DNA of 46,711 bases from a virus: positions 1 to 46,711 of the IMG/VR virus record IMGVR_UViG_3300045243_000017. The stretch is one strand, 5' to 3'. The position numbers and the translations under genes were made by a program. This document shows positions 15,495-22,759 of the stretch, piece by piece. The notes beneath the pieces are model-generated. The model saw only the letters and a list, made by a program, of their open reading frames with translations. It had not been told where the DNA came from and made no database searches. Numbering within the stretch: the stretch's first letter is position 1; each line of letters begins with the position of its first letter.

Positions 15495-16285
15495 ATCAAC
15501 CTCCCGAATTTTGGAAACTCTTTGATATCCCAAAGGCCATTTGGAATCGACCCTTGACAACCAGACTTCACCGCCGACCCTTGCTTCATAAAAAAGGCGG
15601 TGCCGGCCGATTGACATTGGGCGTAAAGATTCATGGCCCAAACCGGATTCATGCCGCGATAACCTTCCCCACTTTCTCCGCCGCAAATTACCCAATCAAG
15701 TTTTTGACCAACAACCTCTCCCATCAAAGATCCTGATTTGAATTTAACAGAATCCAATAAATAAGGTCGAACATCTATCGGACCCAATAAAGGTTCGGCG
15801 CTTATGAAAAGAACTTGAGCGGGGATACTACCGAGGATTGGCAACCTATCAAAAACCGCTTCTTGGTTCTCGACCGATGCTCCCAACCAAACATTCGCAA
15901 GGGTCGGCTTAGTGAATAAATATTCTTTGGCTTTGAAAACCCGCTTAGTAAGTAAAAGCCAATCGAGATTTGGAGTTTCGACTATCAGTTGGAAGAGTTC
16001 ATCACGCCAAGAATCGGGGACTTCTTCGTCAAAAACATCGGCAAGGCTTGCACAAAACACACGGTATCGAACTCCGAGTTTGTAGGCTTCTCGGTTCCAC
16101 TTTCGGGGCCCTGACCAATCTTTTGTTTTTACTCTTGGTTGACCGACTCCCCACCTTGCCCGGTGGTAAAGATGGTCTTGTTGTGCTTCGGCGTAGCAAT
16201 GGGCGCATCCTCCAGATATTTTTGTGCAACCTATCCACGGGTTGAAAGTGTGATGTGTCCAACCAATCTTCGAGTTCTCACCCAT
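15491..16285 (-). CDS. DUF5131 (phage Gp37/Gp68 family) protein
   Basis: 264 residues. The N-terminal WTHHTFNPWIGCTKIS then GGCAHCYAE gives the CxxxxxxCxxC of this family (Cys 20, 27 and 30), related to radical-SAM spore-photolyase-like folds. Later conserved blocks are VFCASLADVFDEEVPDSWR, DWLLLTKR, NVWLGASVENQE, ISAEPLLGPI and WVICGGESG. The length is normal for the family. Biochemical role is unknown; phages and plasmids commonly carry it. It is flanked by small zinc-ribbon genes with overlapping ends. Confidence 0.9.
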   Translation of the reverse strand: MGENSKIGWTHHTFNPWIGCTKISGGCAHCYAEAQQDHLYHRARWGVGQPRVKTKDWSGPRKWNREAYKLGVRYRVFCASLADVFDEEVPDSWRDELFQLIVETPNLDWLLLTKRVFKAKEYLFTKPTLANVWLGASVENQEAVFDRLPILGSIPAQVLFISAEPLLGPIDVRPYLLDSVKFKSGSLMGEVVGQKLDWVICGGESGEGYRGMNPVWAMNLYAQCQSAGTAFFMKQGSAVKSGCQGSIPNGLWDIKEFPKFGRLI

Positions 16286-16484
16286 GTTTCACTTCCAAGG
16301 TCTTGCGAACCATGGTGGTGGTGTAATTACAGAACCCACCACAAAGAGGATTGGCGTATTCGGAAATGGTTTCTTGGAATCCACACTTGGGACAAACGTA
16401 CTCGACTTGTTGAACCGGCTTATTCGTTTCTTGAAGCGTTAGGCTTTCAGCTTGGCCGCCCCCAGATACTTTCTTCTTCCTCAT
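16278..16484 (-). CDS. Small zinc-ribbon protein
   Basis: 68 residues. A single ribbon is visible: YVCPKCGFQETISEY, then NPLCGGFC. The first 30 residues are basic and Ser/Gln-rich. ATG at 16484 has a GGAG Shine-Dalgarno; a TTG at 16496 is less likely. It overlaps the DUF5131 gene by 8 bases and is itself overlapped by the short gene upstream. Function unknown. Confidence 0.65.
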   Translation of the reverse strand: MRKKKVSGGGQAESLTLQETNKPVQQVEYVCPKCGFQETISEYANPLCGGFCNYTTTMVRKTLEVKHG

Positions 16485-16620
16485 GCGATTCTCCAATTAG
16501 TCTTAATACCGCCGGAACGCAAAACGGGCACTCCGACCCCTCAATGGGCCAAGAGTGTTCACACCGTTCTACACGGTCGGTTTGATCAAAAAAGAATGGG
16601 CGAACTTGTGTGGTAGTCAT
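16447..16620 (-). CDS. 57-residue Cys/His protein, overlapping reading frame
   Basis: ATG at 16620 opens a frame (MTTTQVRPFFFDQTDRVE) with RCEHSWPIEGSECPFC at about 19-34, a CxHxW...CxxC zinc-knuckle pattern that recurs in phage proteins. It ends at a TGA inside the next gene (38-base overlap). No Shine-Dalgarno is seen, but an extended -10 like TGCTATGAT lies about 15-20 bases upstream. The metal-binding pattern and the otherwise empty 130 bases support it. Confidence 0.55.
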   Translation of the reverse strand: MTTTQVRPFFFDQTDRVERCEHSWPIEGSECPFCVPAVLRLIGESHEEEESIWGRPS

Positions 16621-16650
16621 AACAGGATATTATCATAGCATCGTAACAAT

Positions 16651-16962
16651 TCAATTTATTTCTTTGGCCAACCTTTCCAAGTGTAGGGTTCCCATCATTT
16701 CCAAACCGGGTCGGCGATTAACCATCATGAACCGCCATTTTCTGGCCATACCTTCGAGGTCTTTACCAAACTCCTTTTTCAGAACTGGAAGAGTTTGGCG
16801 CTTCTTAACATCACGGTAACCTACCTTCCCATCCCGGTTTCGAAAGGTCGCCATTTCAAAGACCGTACCATCCTTTGTCAAAATCACAACCGACCCCCAA
16901 TTTAATTCACCGCGGAACTTCTCTTCCCACTCGATCATGGCGGTGACGGGAACCAACTTCAT
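16651..16962 (-). CDS. Hypothetical protein
   Basis: 103 residues, basic. Two beta-like segments (WGSVVILTKDGTVFEMATF) are followed by a helical region (PVLKKEFGKDLEGMARKW). The ATG at 16962 overlaps the preceding stop as ATGA. No family recognised. It lies among small zinc-binding genes but has no cysteines itself. Confidence 0.6.
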   Translation of the reverse strand: MKLVPVTAMIEWEEKFRGELNWGSVVILTKDGTVFEMATFRNRDGKVGYRDVKKRQTLPVLKKEFGKDLEGMARKWRFMMVNRRPGLEMMGTLHLERLAKEIN

Positions 16963-17165
16963 TGAGCCACCTTACACCCGGGGCAAGTCACTTCTTCCCG
17001 CTGGCTGGTATAAAACTTTGTCTCGTTGTTCTTCTGACCGCACGGGAACGGCGTTTTTTCGTGAACCGCTCCTGGTGCCCAATGAGTAACTTTGACCCGG
17101 GGGCCGTATCCCCCTCGTGGGCCGTTCGGGCCGTGGGGCCCTCTCTTCAAGACTTGAAGCGCCAT
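16959..17165 (-). CDS. Small Gly/Pro-rich protein with CxxC
   Basis: 68 residues from the ATG at 17165, 3 bases after the HNH stop, with a GGGAG Shine-Dalgarno supplied by the end of that gene. The N-terminal half is rich in Gly, Pro and Arg (RGPHGPNGPRGGYGPR). The C-terminal half has PFPCGQKNN and EEVTCPGC, three cysteines that may bind zinc. Extension to 17228 would run through the HNH gene and is not used. No family recognised. Confidence 0.55.
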   Translation of the reverse strand: MALQVLKRGPHGPNGPRGGYGPRVKVTHWAPGAVHEKTPFPCGQKNNETKFYTSQREEVTCPGCKVAQ

Positions 17166-17167
17166 GA

Positions 17168-17470
17168 TTAGCTCCCTTTTCTTTTTCTTCGGCGGGGTGT
17201 GTTTCGAGCGTTCTCCCGGCGAGTACAAACTCTCAAATTTGAACGCCTATTGTCCAAACGATTCCCGTTCAAATGGTCAACTTCCAACCACTTGGCCGGA
17301 TTCAAGATAAACCGGTGCATATAAATTCTTTGGTGTCCTTTCCCAACTCTTTGATTATTTGAAGCGTATCCAATTTTCATCAAATGCCACCGCAAAAGAG
17401 AAACGGCGTAAAAATCTTGATCATCCACCAAAGCGACTTTTCTTGAATTTGAAAGCTTTATTACGGCCAT
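17168..17470 (-). CDS. HNH endonuclease (HNH_3 type)
   Basis: 100 residues. IYMHRFILNP followed by EVDHLNGNRLDNRRSNLRVC and ENARN is the HNH_3 pattern of phage homing-type nucleases: VDH supplies the first His, and the NRRSNLR Asn/His-equivalent region follows. ATG at 17470 has an AAGGA Shine-Dalgarno. It is a free-standing gene next to the DnaA-box cluster, a common insertion point for mobile HNH genes. No separate DNA-binding repeat (AP2 or NUMOD) is seen. Confidence 0.88.
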   Translation of the reverse strand: MAVIKLSNSRKVALVDDQDFYAVSLLRWHLMKIGYASNNQRVGKGHQRIYMHRFILNPAKWLEVDHLNGNRLDNRRSNLRVCTRRENARNTPRRRKRKGS

Positions 17471-17509
17471 TTTCTATCCTTAGTGGAATACATAAGTTCC
17501 GATACCAAA

Positions 17510-17725
17510 TGTGGATATGTGCATATCTTTGGGGATAACTTGTCAGTTTATCCACAATATCAACATCACTTTTAAAAATAAGTAAGTTGTCCACACTATC
17601 CACAATTCAATCCACCGGAAATCCACACCCTCACCTATATGGAGAAAAACGACTTATCCCCGCTATCCACACCCCTAACCCTACTACTCTTCTTTAAATT
17701 TTTAAAAATCTTAAAAGAAGAAAGA
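17510..17725. other. Candidate replication origin: DnaA-box cluster plus AT-rich stretch
   Basis: Within the 265-base gap, 9-mers close to TTATCCACA occur at 17548-17556 (perfect, + strand), 17587-17595 (TTGTCCACA), 17596-17604 and 17663-17671 (both CTATCCACA), 17619-17627 (AAATCCACA) and 17654-17662 (TTATCCCCG). On the minus strand they occur at 17510-17518 (ATATCCACA) and 17530-17538 (TTATCCCCA). Next to them, 17689-17725 is almost purely A/T with an imperfect inverted repeat (CTTCTTT...AAAGAAG), suitable as an unwinding element. The density and the neighbouring AT tract match bacterial and plasmid DnaA-dependent origins. Confidence 0.75.
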
Positions 17726-17735
17726 CGTTTTGAAT

Positions 17736-17960
17736 TTAGCCTTTAAGCTTTTTCAACAAAAGGCCATAAACCACCGAGTTTTCCATCATGAGTTCTTCCA
17801 AAGCGCAAACAACTTGTGAATGACTCAAATTGACATTGATGTCATTACTCATTTGGCGGATGCACTTGTCCACCGCTTGGGCCAATTTGATTGGTCGCGA
17901 AACGGAACTCGGGGCCGTCTTCTCCCCCTCTGATTTCTTTACTTTCTCTTTGCTTGCCAT
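17736..17960 (-). CDS. Small hypothetical protein beside the origin
   Basis: 74 residues: a basic N-terminus, then SRPIKLAQAVDKCIRQMSND and SHSQVVCALEELMMENS. The strand-helix-helix order is compatible with a ribbon-helix-helix DNA-binding protein, but the match is weak. ATG at 17960 lies within the HNH gene upstream (22-base overlap) behind GGAAAGAAG. Its 3' end abuts the AT-rich part of the DnaA-box region, so an origin-binding or copy-control role is possible but unproven. Confidence 0.55.
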   Translation of the reverse strand: MASKEKVKKSEGEKTAPSSVSRPIKLAQAVDKCIRQMSNDINVNLSHSQVVCALEELMMENSVVYGLLLKKLKG

Positions 17961-18625
17961 TCTTTCTTCCTTTCGATTAAATATTTGGCGAATCGCCTTC
18001 TAAATTCTTCTTCCGTCATGTTCTTCTTCATCATGTTACATCTATTGCAACACCCAACCAAATTAGTTGGGCTTTCCCCGCCGCCTAAATCAACCGGCTT
18101 CTTGTGATCAACCGTGAAAAAGTCGTGTCTTGATCTTTCAAAATTCTTTGGACCTTCAAAGACGGTTTTGATTTCACAATAAAAACAAATCCCATTCGAC
18201 TTTATCCAAACGATTCCACGAACAATGGGGCCCAATACGGCTCTTTTCCTTTTCCCTTTAAACTTTGATTGTTCATATTGCTCACTTGAAACGGCTTTGA
18301 CCTCTTCCAATGTCCAAGCCTCATTGCCGACCGAATCACCCCGCTTCGAACGTTCCGGCTTCTTGTTGGCTGTTTGAATCATCTTTAACTTTATTTCGTC
18401 TGGAGTATTTTCGTTCCAATACCGGCGGAACTCCTTTCTATTCCAAACGTCAACACTCACCCACATATCCGGCCAAATTGAATCCTTGAGAACGTTTCCG
18501 ATTGGTTTGTAGCCTTGGGGCTTTACGGTAACCGTCTTGCCTTTGAGATACCAAACCAACTTACCTTTTTGATGGAAGGTCTCCCCATCGGCTTTTAGAA
18601 ACCTTCCATCGAATAAGGAACTCAC
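17939..18625 (-). CDS. HNH endonuclease with C-terminal nuclease domain
   Basis: 228 residues from a GTG at 18625, which overlaps the RecT-like stop as GTGA with AAGG upstream. An ATG at 18685 would overlap by 64 bases and is less likely. The C-terminal part has NGICFYCEIK, FTVDHKKPVDLGGG and SPTNLVGCCNRCNMMKK, the complete Cys4-HNH signature (two CxxC pairs, DH, N and a catalytic-region Lys). Residues 1-120 are of unknown fold. In this place, right after the annealing protein, it may act in recombination or be a mobile gene. Confidence 0.85.
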   Translation of the reverse strand: MSSLFDGRFLKADGETFHQKGKLVWYLKGKTVTVKPQGYKPIGNVLKDSIWPDMWVSVDVWNRKEFRRYWNENTPDEIKLKMIQTANKKPERSKRGDSVGNEAWTLEEVKAVSSEQYEQSKFKGKRKRAVLGPIVRGIVWIKSNGICFYCEIKTVFEGPKNFERSRHDFFTVDHKKPVDLGGGESPTNLVGCCNRCNMMKKNMTEEEFRRRFAKYLIERKKEWQAKRK

Positions 18626-19497
18626 TTCATACGCCTTATTGTTTCCTCGCACATTTGAGCCATAGCGTCCAAATCCCTGACACAATCGGTATAAAGTTTA
18701 TATTTCTTAGACAAGGTATCGTACCCCGCCGAATTCAAAGCCTCGGTCAAGGCGATAGGAAACGATTGGACAATCTTATCCATTGGCGCTTCATCCTTGG
18801 ATTCCGTTTTTGGAGCGGGATCCTTGGAGACCACTTTGATTCCGGTCGCTTGGGCAACCTCAACTTCGCTCAAGACAACCGCATCTTTAATGTCGATAAT
18901 TTCGGATTCATCCGGCATTGAAAGACCACAAATCGAAAGAGTTCCGCGGCGCTTGGCTTTGGTCTCGCACTTCATTATGGCGTTCGCCCGTTCTTGGCCT
19001 TTGAGGTCGTAATCAACTTTCTTGTTCTTGCCGTTGACAACTTCCCATTTTTGGCCAACCAGGTATAGAACACCACTCGCCATGTCCGTCTTTCCATACT
19101 TGTCTTTCATGGTTACGTCCACGGTCACGGTCTTTTCTTCTTTATCGAATGACCGCATAAGTGATGTTACCCCCACTCCATGGATTTTCCGAAGTTGTTC
19201 GGCGCAATCCTTTTTGGCGTAGAGCGTCATTTTCCCATCCAATTGAATGTATCCAAAGGGTTGGGTCAACGGATTGAGCATGAGCGACTTACAAACGTCC
19301 AAATAAAAATTGTAACGTTGCTCGGGCGACAAGACCGCCAAGTCGCCACCAATCAAAACACTCTCAAGGGGGGAAAGCTTCATCCCTTCTTTGACCTTTG
19401 AGATTTCAACGGCTGGAGCGGGGGGGGGCACTATGGCCACCCCCTTATTGTTCTTCGGGCGCTTGGCCTTTTTCCTCTTCGTTTTTGCCGGTGCCAT
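18622..19497 (-). CDS. RecT-like single-strand annealing protein
   Basis: 291 residues. The central LSPEQRYNFYLDVCKSLMLN and PFGYIQLDGKMTLYAKKDCA blocks, followed by QLRKIHGVGV, match the RecT-type annealing proteins of phages. GQERANAIMKCETKAKRRGT is the conserved later block. The N-terminus is Lys/Pro-rich and the C-terminus (about 215-291) is a variable helical tail. It would pair single strands for recombination-dependent replication or repair. ATG at 19497 shares its A with the preceding TAA. No exonuclease of the RecE or lambda Exo type is adjacent. Confidence 0.82.
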   Translation of the reverse strand: MAPAKTKRKKAKRPKNNKGVAIVPPPAPAVEISKVKEGMKLSPLESVLIGGDLAVLSPEQRYNFYLDVCKSLMLNPLTQPFGYIQLDGKMTLYAKKDCAEQLRKIHGVGVTSLMRSFDKEEKTVTVDVTMKDKYGKTDMASGVLYLVGQKWEVVNGKNKKVDYDLKGQERANAIMKCETKAKRRGTLSICGLSMPDESEIIDIKDAVVLSEVEVAQATGIKVVSKDPAPKTESKDEAPMDKIVQSFPIALTEALNSAGYDTLSKKYKLYTDCVRDLDAMAQMCEETIRRMK

Positions 19498-20153
19498 TAT
19501 CCGAATTTCACTTGTTGATCATCATAGATGCGAACACCGGGGATGGTTGGGAAGGCAGTACCGACCTTTCCTTTAACGGCATTGAGTTTGGTCATGTCCA
19601 CCGAGAGATATTCACGAGGGACAAGGCTTTCATCAATCACTTCCACCTTGCGGAACCGGGCGGAATTGTCGGTTTTTTCAGCCGCTTTGAATTCAATTTT
19701 TGTTTGAATCGATTCGGCTTTCTTGACGGCTTTGTCTTGCTCTTTCGCGGTATTGGCGTTGGCTATGGCGAGGTCGGCCAACCTTTGCTTTTCGGCCAAC
19801 TCACGAAGTGCCTTTTGCTTCTTCTCTTCTTCGGCCCGAATGAACTTACGGCACTCTTCCCGCATGGCATCTGAGGCGGTTTCAATGGCGTTGGTTATCC
19901 CACTCAAAGCCGACTTGATCTTCTCCAGCCCCTTTTTGTATGGGGCCATGGCCACCTCACCCGCCGACTTGAGGGCTTTCAAAGACGTTGCACCCTCTTT
20001 CCCGAGTGAGACCGCCAAGTCGTAATCCTCTTGGGTCTTGACCTTCACAGCCCCCATGCGGGAAACCAAGTCGCCGAGACCTTTCTTGATTTCATCGATT
20101 TGGATTAAATCCTTGTCAACCGTCACAACTTCCTTCGTGCTTGTTTTCGCCAT
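19497..20153 (-). CDS. Coiled-coil protein associated with annealing protein
   Basis: 218 residues. A long helical part (residues 20-150) with many Ala/Lys/Glu ends in a conserved tail: SLVPREYLSVDMTKLNAVK and IPGVRIYDDQQVKF. Proteins with this tail commonly lie next to RecT, Erf or Gam-like genes in phages. Its role is unknown and could be accessory to recombination or nuclease inhibition. ATG at 20153 has an AGGAG Shine-Dalgarno. Confidence 0.75.
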   Translation of the reverse strand: MAKTSTKEVVTVDKDLIQIDEIKKGLGDLVSRMGAVKVKTQEDYDLAVSLGKEGATSLKALKSAGEVAMAPYKKGLEKIKSALSGITNAIETASDAMREECRKFIRAEEEKKQKALRELAEKQRLADLAIANANTAKEQDKAVKKAESIQTKIEFKAAEKTDNSARFRKVEVIDESLVPREYLSVDMTKLNAVKGKVGTAFPTIPGVRIYDDQQVKFG

Positions 20154-20224
20154 GTTGTTCTCCTAGTTTTATTTAACTACCCGACAATTAATAACATAAT
20201 ATTTTAATAATACAATAACAAAAA
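20154..20224 (-). promoter_or_regulatory. AT-rich leader with possible promoter
   Basis: A 71-base gap, more than 75% A/T, precedes the recombination genes. On the minus strand TTGTTA, 17 bases and TATGTT can be read as a weak sigma70 promoter. The very high A/T makes chance matches likely. An AGGAG Shine-Dalgarno closes the region. Confidence 0.35.
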
Positions 20225-20638
20225 TCAAAACTCCTTTCTAAAGAACGTCCATTGAACTTCGGGCGTTCCAAATCCATATTTACCCCACGAGTGAATCGCT
20301 TCGATTTCCATAAACGTGAAAGCGATTAAGGCAATGTCGGCGGTCCCCACCGGCCAGTTCTTTAAATGATCATGGTCAAATTGGTCACAACCTCCAATTG
20401 TCAAAACAGTTGCGGCGGTATCCAAAGCGTAGGCGACTCCCCAAAGTCCACGGTCAAAAAAGAATTTATTAAATTTGTTCTTTTCTTGGCTGTTTAATAA
20501 ATATCCGTTCGGCCATTGTGGGTGTTCCGCATCCGCTTTGCGGTAATGAATACCGATATTGGGTTGGGTATAAACGAAGATATCATCGTGTTCCATAGCC
20601 AAGACTTGCATCAATAAAGCCAAATGAATTCCGGTCAT
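20225..20638 (-). CDS. Hypothetical protein with hydrophobic segments
   Basis: 137 residues from the ATG at 20638, which overlaps the preceding stop as ATGA. It starts MTGIHLALLMQVLAMEHDD and contains GLWGVAYALDTAATVLTIGG and DIALIAFTFMEIEAIHSWG, which may be amphipathic or membrane helices. A FDHDHLKNW stretch is His-rich. I recognise no family. It follows a gene encoding a single-helix membrane protein, so the two might act together. Confidence 0.6.
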   Translation of the reverse strand: MTGIHLALLMQVLAMEHDDIFVYTQPNIGIHYRKADAEHPQWPNGYLLNSQEKNKFNKFFFDRGLWGVAYALDTAATVLTIGGCDQFDHDHLKNWPVGTADIALIAFTFMEIEAIHSWGKYGFGTPEVQWTFFRKEF

Positions 20639-20862
20639 TTCAATACCTCGTAAATCCAAAAGACAACGACCCCAACCAAACAAACCTCAAAGAACGCTTC
20701 GACAATGGCCCTCTTGACCCGATATCGCTCTTGAATTCTCCGAGTGTCGCGAATGTACTTATCCCACGTTGATTTGTAATTGCTTTCGTTGGAAGCCCTA
20801 AGAAGGTCGGCCCTGACCCTTTCATCATCAACGGGCGAGTTACGGTCGAGATAGATTTTCAT
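20635..20862 (-). CDS. Small protein with C-terminal membrane helix
   Basis: 75 residues from an ATG at 20862. The first two thirds are charged (MKIYLDRNSPVDDERVRADL, then RDTRRIQERYRVKR). Residues about 57-73 (AFFEVCLVGVVVFWIY) form one transmembrane helix, so it is probably tail-anchored. An AGAGG lies 3 bases upstream. A longer ATG frame from 20889 lies inside the preceding gene. Confidence 0.6.
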   Translation of the reverse strand: MKIYLDRNSPVDDERVRADLLRASNESNYKSTWDKYIRDTRRIQERYRVKRAIVEAFFEVCLVGVVVFWIYEVLK

Positions 20863-20995
20863 AAGCCTCTTTCTCCGCCATGGATTCATAAAACTTCATG
20901 TCCATATAAGCCCAAAAGAAACCCCGCACGTTGTTTACCTTCACGGCTTCTTGTTGCATGGCAAAGGCTTGGTTCCAAAGAAGTTTCCAGTTCAA
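20840..20995 (-). CDS. 51-residue protein with TTG start
   Basis: TTG at 20995 is preceded by AAGGAG 6 bases away and overlaps the stop of the upstream gene as TTGA, the coupling form also used by the PD-(D/E)XK-like gene. The product (LNWKLLWNQAFAMQQEAVKV at the start) is helical and has an aromatic middle (GFFWAYMDMKFYESM). It ends at a TAA inside the next gene (23-base overlap). It fills a gap that would otherwise be empty. Confidence 0.55.
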   Translation of the reverse strand: MNWKLLWNQAFAMQQEAVKVNNVRGFFWAYMDMKFYESMAEKEAYENLSRP

Positions 20996-21177
20996 TGCTT
21001 GCTCCTTATGACCTTCTCAAAAACTCGAATCATCCCATGAGCCGATTTTCCCCACTCCACAAAATAATCACCGTTTTTATTATCAGGGTGCGGAGAGTGA
21101 ACTATTCTTTTTGGTGCCTTGTGCTTTTTATATTCTTCCATTGCGAGTTCAACGGTTTTACAGGCCAAAACTTCCAT
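20992..21177 (-). CDS. Small hypothetical protein
   Basis: 61 residues with MEVLACKTVELAMEEYKKHK as a helical start, then PKRIVHSPHPDNKNGDYFVE. ATG at 21177 has a strong AGGAGG Shine-Dalgarno. It is the first gene after a 138-base gap. No family recognised. Confidence 0.6.
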   Translation of the reverse strand: MEVLACKTVELAMEEYKKHKAPKRIVHSPHPDNKNGDYFVEWGKSAHGMIRVFEKVIRSKH

Positions 21178-21305
21178 GATTTCCTCCTGATAAAAATTAA
21201 AGGGCCGGTTGATCTTATCCCCTCGGTGTCTCTCCTACCGGGATTGATTCCTTACCATCGGCCCCCATCCAAAACACATAAGCCGGTTAATCTTTACTTA
21301 TTTAA

Positions 21306-21326
21306 CGAGGGGGGCTTATTCCCTCG
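21306..21326 (-). terminator. Weak hairpin at the end of the DUF7715-like gene
   Basis: CGAGGG (21306-21311) and CCCTCG (21321-21326) form a 6-bp stem across the stop codon region; downstream on the minus strand the sequence is A/T-rich but has no T run. The rest of the gap (21178-21305) contains a near-repeat GCCGGTTGATC/GCCGGTTAATC and no gene that I can support. Confidence 0.3.
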
Positions 21327-21747
21327 GGAGTTCACCCTTGGCCTTCGGGTTTACCTTATTCGTTTTCCTGTTTGCCAATTTATTTCCACGTTTCTCAATG
21401 ATCATTCCAACATCGAACGTTGACGCATAAATCAACAAATCTTTCGTTTCGAGGGTCACATCTTCTTCGGTCATGATCTTGTTTTTGATGTAATCATCAT
21501 AACCTTCACGAACGAGCGCCCTCAATTCCGCCATTGTCATATCTCTTTGGATAACCTTCATGGTGGTTGTCGCTCCATGGCTCTTCAAACCAATCATGGC
21601 TCTCATACAACCGCACCCACCATCAATGTCGTTTCGGTCACGGTCGCAAGCCCCACCACCCATATAAACCGGGTCGCCTTCTTCGGCGTGAGAAAAATCA
21701 CTTTTTCTTTGGCCTTGAGTTTCTTTTGTCGCCACTAAAAGTTTCAT
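21316..21747 (-). CDS. DUF7715-like protein
   Basis: 143 residues from the ATG at 21747 with AAGGAG upstream. It begins MKLLVATKETQGQRKSDF, followed by ACDRDRNDIDGGCGCMRAM and LKSHGATTTMKV. I know this pattern from an uncharacterised family in actinobacteria and phages, which I recall as DUF7715. The Cys/Asp cluster (GGCGCM) may bind metal. The C-terminal end is basic and probably flexible. Function unknown. Confidence 0.65.
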   Translation of the reverse strand: MKLLVATKETQGQRKSDFSHAEEGDPVYMGGGACDRDRNDIDGGCGCMRAMIGLKSHGATTTMKVIQRDMTMAELRALVREGYDDYIKNKIMTEEDVTLETKDLLIYASTFDVGMIIEKRGNKLANRKTNKVNPKAKGELPRE

Positions 21748-21767
21748 GTCCAACTCCTTTTTAGAAT

Positions 21768-22097
21768 TTACCAACACATATAATCGGAACGTATCCCAAC
21801 TTTGTTATCCGGCAAAATCTTTCGTTTCGCTATCGAGTTACCGCCGTGAACGTACTCCAACCAATAACAAACATCGAATTCTTGCTCACGGGTACAAACA
21901 ACGGTGACGCTCTTATAAGGAACTTTGTCTTTGAAGATTGGACAAATGGTTTCACTCTTCGCCACAATCATTCCATCACCCTCGGGAAAGATAACTCCTT
22001 TCTTGGTAAAGATGGGGTCGGGCCCCCAAACGTCTTGCTTAGTTACCCGTTTGGGTTCCCGAAAAGTCGGTTCACTTACAAGTATTATTGGTTTCAT
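21768..22097 (-). CDS. Hypothetical protein
   Basis: 109 residues from the ATG at 22097, which overlaps the preceding stop as ATGA. Beta-rich (MKPIILVSEPTF, GVIFPEGDGMIVAKSETI, SVTVVCTREQEFDV) with a C-terminal DYMCW. No family recognised. Early operon position suggests a host-interaction role, which is inference only. Confidence 0.6.
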   Translation of the reverse strand: MKPIILVSEPTFREPKRVTKQDVWGPDPIFTKKGVIFPEGDGMIVAKSETICPIFKDKVPYKSVTVVCTREQEFDVCYWLEYVHGGNSIAKRKILPDNKVGIRSDYMCW

Positions 22098-22528
22098 GAT
22101 TTGTTTGTGTTGGAAAGCAAAGTCAATTTGTTCGATTGGATTAATATTTTGACTTGATTCTCCGAGACACAATAACCGTTTCCTTTTCCTGAAACCGGTC
22201 GAATGATAATCGGAAATTTCTTTCGAACGTTGATACCGGCGATTTTGTAATCCTCGCCATGGTATTTGAAAACCTTGGTGGTATCTTCTTTGCTCAATCC
22301 ATAAATCTCACGATACCTTTCCAAATCGATTTCGATTTTCTCGACCGCTTTTCCATCCTCTTTGGTCGTGGCCACTTCCAACTTGTACTTGGCCAAGGTT
22401 GGTTCGTAAGTGCAACCCATGGCCTTCAACTGCAAGCCATACTTCTCACCAACTCCCTTAAGGGCTGAATCGATTTCTTCCCTTAATTTTCTCAAAATCA
22501 CGTTATCGAATTGGGTAACTTTCTTCAT
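22094..22528 (-). CDS. Conserved phage protein, function unknown
   Basis: 144 residues. LRKLREEIDSALKGVGEKYG, then YEPTLAKYKLEVATT and DYKIAGINVRKKFPIIIRPV resemble an uncharacterised protein found in many tailed phages. ATG at 22528 has an AAGGAG Shine-Dalgarno. No catalytic residues or membrane segments are visible. Confidence 0.65.
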   Translation of the reverse strand: MKKVTQFDNVILRKLREEIDSALKGVGEKYGLQLKAMGCTYEPTLAKYKLEVATTKEDGKAVEKIEIDLERYREIYGLSKEDTTKVFKYHGEDYKIAGINVRKKFPIIIRPVSGKGNGYCVSENQVKILIQSNKLTLLSNTNKS

Positions 22529-22543
22529 GTCCTTCTCCTTATA

Positions 22544-22738
22544 TTAGTTTTTGACAACCCCATCGGCTCCGACTATACAAACCAAATCTTCCGGTTTGAA
22601 CAAAGGAAAGATTAAGGCTATGACGTTGGCCCCGGCATAAGCGAAGATTCCTTCCGTCTTGTCATAGAAGACCAAGATTGGTTTCTCATTCGCCTTCGCC
22701 ATCACCTTCGCTTCTTCAACTGCTTGCTCTTTCGTCAT
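22544..22738 (-). CDS. Small hypothetical protein, first of the early operon
   Basis: 64 residues from the ATG at 22738, with GGAGAAGG upstream; an earlier in-frame ATG lies inside the operator palindrome. TKEQAVEEAKVMAKANEKP is helical, then ILVFYDKTEGIFAYAGANVI is beta. It is the promoter-proximal gene of the leftward early operon, so it may be made first after infection. Confidence 0.6.
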   Translation of the reverse strand: MTKEQAVEEAKVMAKANEKPILVFYDKTEGIFAYAGANVIALIFPLFKPEDLVCIVGADGVVKN

Positions 22739-22759
22739 GTCCTTCTCCTTAACTGCCTT

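Noticed and set aside
15495-15695. N-terminal extension of the Cys-rich gene to 15695
   Set aside because: The extension lies within the DUF5131 gene in another frame; the ATG at 15494 has GGGAGG and an ATGA overlap.
16278-16496. Toxin-antitoxin pair formed by the small overlapping genes
   Set aside because: Overlap and size fit, but both carry zinc-knuckle patterns and neither resembles a toxin or antitoxin family; overlapping small genes are common throughout this genome.
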